In this document: in pieces, positions 55,197 to 64,000 of the stretch
Layout of the letters: every line of letters starts with the position of its first letter
Position numbering within the stretch: the first letter of the stretch is position 1
Origin: Glandiceps talaboti
Lineage: Eukaryota > Hemichordata > Enteropneusta > Spengelidae
NCBI RefSeq assembly: GCF_964340395.1
Contig: NC_135561.1
Span: 14,917,961-14,981,960, forward strand
Direction of reading: 5' to 3'
DNA length: 64,000 nt
The notes under the pieces: model-generated
Database searches by the model: none
Told to the model about the DNA's origin: nothing
What the model saw: the letters and a program-made list of their open reading frames with translations, nothing else
Position numbers and translations under genes: made by a program

Positions 55197-55988
55197 AACA
55201 TATATATATAAATATATATATATATACATACATATGTGTGTATAATGTAAAATGTAAAATATTATCATGTTTGATGCACCATTTTTCAAACATTTTATCT
55301 TATAAAAAAATCCACAAGATATCAAATATGTGTCATGTGAGTTTTTTGCGACTATTTACATTAGAATACATGTACTGCAGAAAAGATGGCTGACAAATTA
55401 CAAGTCTTGGAGTTCATTGACCACTTAAAATATCCAAGCCTGGTTACTACCTCTTACTGGATGGGTGGCACATTTGGTCGCAGTAACTATCTCACTAGCA
55501 TGTTTCTTTTATAATGCTTTTGTTGTGTGTCCATATAATCCGTCCGCTGTCTGTATTGTTGGCTATTTTATTTGTAGAAGCATAGTATAATATTGGAAGG
55601 CCGGAACTTTAGGCATGTTTCAGTCGTTGAATTTTAAGCCAGAAATCGTGATGTATGAAATGCTTTAAGTATTTATCATGCTTAATTACTCTCACTTATC
55701 TGGCACTTATGTCACAGCTATATAGATTGAAAACTATGTTTTATGCCTTTTAGTACAGCCTAGTAGAAGACTATTACTTTAGGCATGCTGCGTTCGTGTG
55801 CTATAATATAGATAAACGTGACATATGCTGATTTCCTACTACATGCGCCCTATAAATTATGATTTCCACACGTGCTGCGTAATCTAACAATCGTAAACGA
55901 TTTTTCAAAATTTGTCGAGATCTTTCCAAAGACTGACGAACACTGTTTTTTTTACAGGACACCAGTCTCCAAATACTAGGTTTCGACA

Positions 55989-55990
<2 letters not shown>
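54606..55990. other. Gene-free stretch
   Basis: It contains an (AT)/(GT) compound microsatellite near 55153-55240. No other feature is visible. Confidence 0.6.
55153..55240. repeat. AT/GT compound microsatellite
   Basis: Short AT run, then (GT)n to about 55193, then broken AT runs. Confidence 0.95.

Positions 55991-56068
<78 letters not shown>
55991..56068. repeat. (AT)n microsatellite
   Basis: Uninterrupted AT run of about 78 bp. Confidence 0.97.
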
Positions 56069-56071
<3 letters not shown>

Positions 56072-56146
56072 CAAAATATACCCTGTAAAGGGACAGTGAG
56101 GCACACAGCTGGCATGGTATATAGCTGTGCTCTTCTTCCTAGCACT

Positions 56147-56186
56147 CATCCTAGCACTAGTTTGTGCACATCCTAGTGCTAGGATG
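56147..56186. repeat. Perfect 14-bp inverted repeat (hairpin)
   Basis: CATCCTAGCACTAG (56147-56160) is exactly complementary to 56173-56186, with a 12-nt loop. A further CCTAGCACT copy lies immediately to the left (56138-56146), so one arm is itself part of a short direct repeat. It stands about 80 bp from a long (AT)n tract. Confidence 0.92.
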
Positions 56187-57254
56187 TACAAGGTTCCCTG
56201 TGTATGCTATGTCCTTGTTTGTAACTTAATGAATTGCCAATAAGTACAACAATACAGTGCTTGTTATTGTACGTACAATAAACCTTTTACACGCTTTTTT
56301 TTTTAATTTATCGAGTCACAAACACAGAATTGGTCAATCACATTGATTTCTTTCAAGTAGGAAGCCATGATAAAATTGTTTCATAAATTGAAAATAAATA
56401 GTACCCAATCCTCATCCATATGGCCATTTTTACTAGGTGTTTGGGGACATCTATAAACAGCGTCATGTCTGAACCTAAACACGGTAAATTAATTATAAAT
56501 TTATGACACAGAAAGGTGACGTAACGTATCGAAAAATAGTCTGAAATCTAATTGAAGTGTAAAGTTTGTGGGAACGCCTTTTATTGAATGAAAAATGATA
56601 CTACTGTACTTTACACCTGACAGTGTAAAGAAGACAATGACCTTTTCGTTTATAGTGTATGATGCTGTCTCTGTTCGTGACAGCATAAAATCTACAAATT
56701 TATTAATGGTCATTATAACGTTGAAAGATGCACCAATTAATCATATAGTAAGAACACGTTTGAATTTTACAACATTCGAAGCTTTATATACGCGTCATAT
56801 ATAAGTTATGAAGGCATTAACAAAAATACGTTTACATAAAAGTGACTACTTATTTTTGGTCTAAGATAAATGTGTTTGATTTAGGAAAACATTCATTATA
56901 TATATACACACTCCCGATTCAAAAATGACGAAGAGGTATAGGTTATCCAAACACATCATATACTATGTATAATGAAAGAGGCTGTTGTTTTCTTAGGATC
57001 GAAATAGATTTTACGTTATAAATGGATTATAGCGCTTCTTTTGGTTTCAAATTTGGTTTCAAGACTAACTAGTGTATAATAAAAGAAACATTAAATTTTT
57101 TTGGCATTCGACGAAATTCTTCTAAGGTTATTGAGCACAGGGCACTTTGGTATTTGACCTTGAAAATATAAGTAAAGGTCAACGGTCGTTGTCTAACCTA
57201 AAGAGTATCTCTAATATATATACACCTGAGTTACTACATTTCAACTTCTGGAGT
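56187..57254. other. Gene-free stretch
   Basis: Short frames on both strands near 56501-56804 overlap each other and lack motifs. Nothing else is visible. Confidence 0.6.
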
Positions 57255-57435
57255 TATGTATGTATGTATGTATGTATGTATGTATGTATGTATGTATGTA
57301 TGTATGTATGTATGTATGTATGTATGTATGTGTGTGTATGTATGTATGTATGTATGTATGTATGTATGTATGTATGTAGGTATGTATGAATGTATGTATG
57401 TATGTATGTATGTATGTATGTGTGTGTGTATGTGT
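57255..57435. repeat. (TATG)n microsatellite
   Basis: Over 40 TATG units with two short TGTG interruptions. Confidence 0.97.
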
Positions 57436-58218
57436 TCACAATATTCAAAATAGTAAACATTGACATCAAATACAAACGCATACTGTTCATTATCAAATCA
57501 GTATTATGCATATGTATGTACATATATGTATATATTGCTTTAGGTGTGATACATCGTACGTGTACATGTATGGCTATCCACGTTACTATCTTTCCTGGCT
57601 ATGTTGAGTGTTGTTCTGTATATAGTACTGCTAAAAGTATGTCACAGTCATAAATAGCATAAATATACATTCGAAGTACAATCAACCACTTCAGTGACAA
57701 CAATTATTTACATATTCCATTCAGTCAACAATCTGGCGTTCTCAATCTCATCTCTCTTATATTACTAACTAGTAGTAAAGTACTCATGCTGCTAGGAATT
57801 GCACTATTTGTTACATGTATATATCCATTACTCAGCAGCAGGTAAGAATTCCCCTTAAGTGTGCCATCATACACCGACGCACAGTATCAAAGGATACATC
57901 AGCGAGACATCAAATTCACCATTAGCTTTTTTTAATCTATGTTCTTTCTGGGGGGAAAATGTTCCCTTATTAAACAATGGCGCCAAGCGTGCCCTCTAGG
58001 AAACCCATACAAAAAAGGGAATGTCATATCCGTTTCTTTCCCGGCCCCTGGTGTTTTACGGTAGATATTTTTTACTGAAGCAAATTGGATAGAAAGGTTC
58101 TAACATTATTTGCACAATGCACAGTATGACACAACCAATCTAGATTCAGTCTGTCATACACATATCACATGACATTGTCTGCACATATATGCGTGTTCAT
58201 ATATACATACTCACACAT

Positions 58219-58219
<1 letters not shown>
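57436..58219. other. Gene-free stretch
   Basis: No coding sequence or repeat is recognised. Confidence 0.55.

Positions 58220-58314
<95 letters not shown>
58220..58314. repeat. (AC)n(AT)n compound microsatellite
   Basis: AC units to about 58249, then AT units. Confidence 0.97.
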
Positions 58315-58316
<2 letters not shown>

Positions 58317-59293
58317 TTGGTATAATTATATAATTTATTTGATAGTGTGTAGTGTGAATGTATATATGTGTGTGTTGTCCGTATATAGCTGTACGCCTCC
58401 ACATTTCCCATCATCATAATACTGCAAGTTGACTGTTTAATTAGTTACCTTAAGAAAAAACGTTTCTACATTTAAGGTAGTAAATAATTTCAAAACACTT
58501 TCAATCTTCGAAAGGTGGTTTTTTTTCACAAACGTTTGAAATAGTTCTGCTGCCTTGAATCTAAATAAAAACCGTTTGTTCGGTTCGTTCTTCCTCCCTC
58601 AAAAACTGTAACCATTAGAGGTGGTCCTTTCAGAAAAGCACATCTGATCTTATTCTGAGTAAATACTGGATGAGTAACTATGACATACACCTATCACATG
58701 ACAATACTCCTACGAAAAGTCATGTAGCAAGCTCTATCAAAACCGGGTTAGTATTTCAACCGTAGTTAGTATCTGGACGGCTGATCATTACTTACGTGTT
58801 GTGCATACAAATATTCAAACTTTGGTTTTTTTCAGTTGTAATCTACTTTTACTATCTAACGCCCGCTATCGATAAAGACCCTATTTAATGGCGTAAAAGC
58901 CAATCTGCGTTCAGTTCACCACGTGTTACCAGCTGTCCCTTGCTAATCGGGTTTGGAGGTAACTTAATTCCTTGTGCACGATTCATTTGTGATAAGAAAC
59001 TGGCTTAACACTGATGGTAGAAAAAAGTACACATAGTCGAATGCAATATAGGTACAGTAACATCATGATAGTCTCTATAGAAAACAAAGTAATGGATATT
59101 GCGAGTAAAGTTTCCATGGCAAACTAGAACCCCATAGGAGAACCAGCGACAAGCAGTAAACGAATATCTCTGATCATATATACACATGCGTAAGGTCCTC
59201 TGAATCAGAAAACAAAGCCTGAAAGAGTGATTCTAGAACGGGGATTGATACAACCGGAACAATGCAAGGACTTGTCAAAGTTTAGGATCGAAG
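58315..59293. other. Gene-free stretch
   Basis: No coding sequence or repeat is recognised. The 60-codon frame at 59005-59187 has no motif. Confidence 0.55.
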
Positions 59294-59416
59294 ACCTGGG
59301 ATGTTTAATAAAACCTGGGATGTATTATAAAACTAGGGATGTATTATAAAACCTGGGATGTATAATAAAACCAGGGATGTATTATAAAACCTGGGATGTA
59401 TAATAAAACCAGGGAT
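59294..59416. repeat. 19-bp minisatellite with alternating units
   Basis: Units start at 59294, 59313, 59332, 59351, 59370 and 59389, with a partial seventh at 59408. The consensus is ACCTGGGATGTATTATAAA. Later units alternate between CCTGGG and CCAGGG and between ATAATA and ATTATA forms, giving a 38-bp higher-order period. Confidence 0.95.
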
Positions 59417-59557
59417 TGAGAAATGAACTTTTAAGCTCATACTACCATCACGTGGATTTAAAATTAAGTCTTTAAATGCAATACAATTTATTAAATTTGA
59501 AGGAAAAGAAAATTAAATGTTCCAACAAAACACTTCAAGCATCTAATTAATCTAATG

Positions 59558-59669
<112 letters not shown>

Positions 59670-60111
59670 CAGTATATATATATAACAGACTTAAAGACAT
59701 AAGGCCAAAAAAAATAGTTTCTGGTCAGGACATCTTGTCTAAATTGGTGCGACGACTCCATTTTATTTCTCAATAAACCTGTCACTGAATCTACTACATG
59801 AATTTATAATTATGACAGTTTCTGTTCTTTTTATTTTAGTACTTTAGAGCAAGTGTGTGTGCTTCTTCATGATTATCTCTGAAGTTGTCTTCACAAAAGT
59901 AGGGGGGATTATTTTTGTGTTTTCTCGGATCTGCAGACTGTATGGGCTGGATATACACGAAAAAAGACCGACGCAAGGGTATTTAAGTGATGCGTGCGCT
60001 GACCAGAAACAATTCTCTCTTCTTTTTTTTAAGGCCTAAACAGATTTTGATATGTCATATGCAGTATTTGATTCCGAGTCTTGTAAGCAACAAAGCTACA
60101 TAGTAAATTAA

Positions 60112-60473
60112 AGTGGCACAACCTGACTTTATACGTTTTAGGCATAGTTTTTACTGAATGTTTAAAATATACTCGTAGTATTGTACCTACTGCAATAGTA
60201 CAATTAACCATCACTTGCAAATGACTGAACTCAAACCTGGTATTAAGATATAACTCATAAACGATCCGATGACGTCATTTATGATACGCATCAAACAATG
60301 TTCAGGAAATTCCCACTGTGCAATTAACTGTTCTAACAATGTCAGTAGACAACCTTAACGTTATAGAAGACATGCATTATTAATATTAACATTATTTTTT
60401 TTAATGATGAAATCTGGTTTTATTTAAGTATTTTCACTTGAGTAAAAAGCTGATAAACTCAGCTTGTGCCACT
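60112..60473. mobile_element. MITE family A, copy 2 (362 bp)
   Basis: The left end AGTGGCACAACC is preceded by TTAA (60108-60111); the right end TTGTGCCACT is followed by TTGA (60474-60477), which fits a TTAA duplication with one substitution. Ten terminal bases pair perfectly as inverted repeats. It is colinear with 37413-37718 at matching internal offsets (the ACTGAACTCAAACCTGG block and the AGCTTxxxCCA right end) and is longer through a central insertion. Non-coding. Confidence 0.82.
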
Positions 60474-60477
60474 TTGA

Positions 60478-62934
60478 TACATGGGAGTGGATTGTTTTAC
60501 GTTATGTACATCACAGCACTACTTCACAATAACTGGACTAGAAAACAGATGCGCACGCAGGTGTAATGAAATAGTTCTACTCACAAGCTACAGTTTCGAC
60601 AGAGTTGATAACCATTTACAAAATCGCTTACATATGCGTGAAGTACAACCCGTTTCTAGTTACCGTTCAACTGCTCTGTTTAATACAACCACGCACAGGA
60701 CTATAATAATTGCAAGCTGTACAATTGATTTATATTGCTTCTACATTATGTGTCGTTTATTTGCCGGGAAGGTACTAATAAAAAGTAAACTTGCAACATT
60801 AGTCAATATTATGTCAGTCATCGATTCATGAAATGAAATCAATAATGACTATTTGCTCTCAGATTTCTGAAGTTATTTTAGTAACAATATCAATATATGA
60901 CATAATTAATGTCTGAAGCCTAATTTTTGATGTTCTATTCAATATTCATCAAACTATACATTTGATCAAAACTTGATGCTGCAATTTTACAGGAAGGGAA
61001 AGTGGCATGGGTTTATACAGAGACTTCCAACAGAACGGTTTTTTTGAAACGCATAGATTTTATGTACAGAGTGAATACATTTTGTTCATAACCTAACTAT
61101 AAACCATTCCTGTGGTATGCACATAAGTTGTTGTGTTTGTCATTGAAAGTATAATATGTCGGTGTTGGACTTCACATAATCATACTATTTCATTATTCCA
61201 AACCAAGTGGTGTCTAGACAGGATGATTTGCATTTGTTATATCATGGAGTTTCTGCTTTTGAATATATTCCATTGTTGCAGAGTCTGAACAAATATACAT
61301 AATTCTTTGAATATGTTAGCACTGATGCTCACAATGTTGGTTTTTTCAAACTTAAAGATATTTTACTTGCTTTAATGTGTAGCTTACTATTGATTAGTTC
61401 ATGTTTATTTGTCCGAGATTATTTCAGTTGTAGAAGTGGGTTAATTAGCAAGAACCTGAAACTACGTTGCATCTTTATTCCCACTCTCAGCACAACTGAA
61501 AAGATATTGAGGTAAGTAGTTACAATGAAAATCGTTCAAACTTAAATGATATCGTCTGTCTGAACAAAGGATTTAATACTTTGTTAAATTCCCTAGTATC
61601 ACATCATCTTATAATTTACCTAAAGACCCCCTGCGATTGCATAATTAGTCTCAATTCTAGGTCGACCTGGGTAGTGTCATCTCCACAGTACATAGTTTAC
61701 GAACTCAGTATTTCAAATACAGTATTATTCATGGACACCATGTGTAAAAATATGATTGGTTGATTAATTCATATGATGACTGTATTATTTTGATTGTGTC
61801 AAATCACACTGGTTTGACAAAGTTGGAAATAAGACGAATTGCCCTTGAATGTGTACACATGGTATACAAATTTTATGCTGATTTTTCGTCATGATTGACA
61901 GTTGCAGATAATGAGGTTTGGCCAACAATACTGACTTTGAGCTGCCGAGATTGCGGGCTGGGGGAAAGCATGGTTAAAAGGTCGAAGACCCAGCCATCTA
62001 CAGAGACTCTAACCTATTGATCGACTTTATTCATCAATTGCAATACTGTAACAGTGTGAAGTCATATTGTGCACATAACATTATATGGGTGGACAAGATG
62101 AGTGTGCAACATCTGTAAGTTCTCGACAAGTTTGTATGGTATGGTATGGTTGCTTTTGTTTCGCTGACAATCATTATTAGGACTACCAAAACTTGAGAAT
62201 AATGTCTAGCAATTTCTAGAAATCTCACCAGGAGTTTGGGTTAACACGAAATGACGTCAAGAATAATTTGTTGGGTATGGCAAAAACAGTCCGTCTCGTT
62301 TGCAAAGTCTCTTTGTACATGTGCAACCACCTTTATCACATTATGTCACGTCAAATAAATGTATGCCCCAGGGGATGGGGCTTGGCTGGGTGTGTCCTAG
62401 CTGGTTGACATTACAAGCACAAACGCAAAAAATTCGAAAACAATTGGGGTCAAAAATCTACATTCCAGTCAGAAACTAAGAGACAAATATTTATATTCTG
62501 TCAGAAAAGAGAAGTCAAAAGTCTCGGAAAATGTGAAAAATCGGCAACCTGGAAACTACATTGTCCACAATTTCGAGTCAAAAATCAGGTCAAACCTCTA
62601 CATAATGCTTAACGTCAAACGTTTACAATAGTGGAAAAGGGGAGGGGTCAAAACCCCGTGGTATATAGTATATACCACTACCGTGTGAGTACCGCCAGGT
62701 GAATATTCAGTGACACATGTTTTATGTCAGTATACTACATACAGTCATTAAATCGGTCATCCTTGTTTTTAGTAACAGCATGGAAGCATAAACCATGTAG
62801 TTAATACTTCTATGGTTACAGACTGTAACAGTTCAACAACCGGCCAACAACTGTATCACCATTATTGAGATCGGTCATTGGGTAATGTACCATGCAGAAC
62901 TTACCGAGACCATCAAATCACTGGTCGAACTTAA
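60478..62934. other. Gene-free stretch
   Basis: The plus-strand frame at 60481-60831 (116 codons) has no recognisable domain and starts at the edge of the MITE. A 21-bp palindrome lies at 62658-62678. Nothing else is recognised. Confidence 0.55.
62658..62678. repeat. Short perfect palindrome
   Basis: GTGGTATATA and its exact complement flank a single G. It lies next to GGGGTCAAAACCCC, itself a small hairpin. Confidence 0.9.
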
Positions 62935-63274
62935 GGTGGAATATGCTCCAAGGCCTAATTACCCTGAATAGGAAATTGCTCCAATCCTCTCAAAATTTTA
63001 CATAATGAAAGCTTGTTCCTGGCCCTTTTGAAATAATAATACAAATCTGGGGATTCACCATCAAATTTTCACGAAATCGACAATATTTTATTTTCCCATA
63101 CAGTTAATACAGTATTCGACGGCCATACTGAATTCTAATGTTTACATAATTTTGATCTCTTTCAAAAACTTGTACGGTGACCTCAGATGTTTTTCTTGGT
63201 TTTAACGTACAATACGTACGTAGTAAAATAACAGCTTAAGTTTAAAAATAATTATTTCTGAAGCGCATACTACT
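62935..63274. repeat. Short dispersed repeat, family B, copy 2
   Basis: Colinear with 20870-21225 and carrying a single CGGCCAT unit where copy 1 has three. The left side begins after TTAA (62931-62934) with GGTGGAATATGCTCC. The right end, GAAGCGCATACTACTTTAG, is a weak inverted match, so a decayed TTAA-type MITE is possible. Confidence 0.6.
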
Positions 63275-63789
63275 TTAGTGGGGTAAAATTGTGTTCTTAA
63301 GTTGACAAGAGTCTATTACGAATATTTTTAATTGCACTTTTAATATGCCGTGGCAAATACTTTTGATGATAGTGCAAATGAAAATATTTTGTTTCTGTAT
63401 AGTGATACCGTCGTTGTAGAAATGTTCATGCATCTAGCCGAAATTACGGAGTTGATCATTTAGACCACGGTTCATCAACAACTTTTATCGTCAAAGTGTA
63501 TGACTGTTTAAAGGTATCATGCTAGAGATTTGGTATTTGTGATAATATACTTCTAGTGAGATCCTTATACTGAATTATCTTCTCGTGTATGTTCTTAGTT
63601 GTCACTTCATGAATTATCCTTTTTAAGGTCAAACTAAGTGAAGCCTAAATCTTCAGTGTCAATTGATTATATTGTAACAACTTTACTTCAATATTGTCAT
63701 GTCAGACGATAAAATGTGGCAATATTAATAAGTGTTGTCAAACAAGATGGTATCATTTTCAAAAATTAGTAAGATATATTTGTCTAACC
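63275..63789. other. Gene-free stretch
   Basis: No coding sequence or repeat is recognised. Confidence 0.55.

Positions 63790-63874
<85 letters not shown>
63790..63874. repeat. (GACA)n microsatellite
   Basis: About twenty-one perfect GACA/CAGA units. The two overlapping frames across it are repeat artefacts. Confidence 0.97.
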
Positions 63875-63878
<4 letters not shown>

Positions 63879-64000
63879 ATGAAATGTATAGTCAGCAATT
63901 GTGGTACGAATTTGATTGAGTCATAGGGTGATTTGTTTTAATGTAAGTGGTTTCCATGGCTGCAATGTTTTCGAGACGAATTACTTTATAATTGGAAAAT

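Noticed and set aside
57254-57523. Tyr-Ile-His-Thr repeat frames on both strands
   Set aside because: Artefact of the (TATG)n microsatellite.
60481-60831. 116-codon plus-strand frame with several Cys residues
   Set aside because: It begins just past a MITE end; no motif is recognised and composition is like the surrounding non-coding DNA.

Overview
This window reads as AT-rich nuclear DNA from an animal, most likely a marine invertebrate; the phylum cannot be fixed from sequence alone. The grounds are a split gene with GT-AG introns, very short open reading frames throughout, abundant di-, tri-, tetra- and pentanucleotide microsatellites, tRNA-like retroposon sequence and miniature inverted-repeat elements. 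There is no sign of bacterial gene density, operons or CRISPR.

One protein-coding gene can be supported. It lies on the minus strand at the left end as three consecutive exons: 7734-7819 (86 bp), 6355-6422 (68 bp) and 3439-3656 (218 bp). They join in frame and encode 123 complete codons from the extracellular ligand-binding domain of an inhibitory Cys-loop (pentameric ligand-gated) receptor subunit of the glycine receptor / glutamate-gated chloride channel type. All flanking splice signals are intact. The signal-peptide exon was not found upstream, and the Cys-loop, pore helices and C-terminus are not visible between 1 and 3438, so they presumably lie beyond the left edge. The window therefore holds the front part of a large intron-rich neuronal channel gene plus a long stretch of 5' intron or intergenic DNA.

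From about 7.8 kb to 64 kb I see no convincing coding exon. That region holds: a tRNA-derived SINE-like head (31758-31828); two copies of a MITE family with TTAA-type target duplications (37413-37718 and 60112-60473); a 253-bp TA-flanked MITE (36893-37145); two diverged copies of another short dispersed repeat (20870-21225 and 62935-63274); probable LINE 3' tails (4550-4677 within the receptor intron, 7375-7510, 39420-39572); a possible hammerhead-like retroelement tail (26338-26400, minus strand); several diverged local duplications (18655-18965, 33529-33897, 38800-39355, 47617-48493); a 19-bp minisatellite (59294-59416); and many microsatellites.

I do not see a new multi-gene system. The most useful leads are the receptor gene fragment, the two short-element families, the compound tetranucleotide arrays that recur in a fixed order, and the long perfect hairpins.
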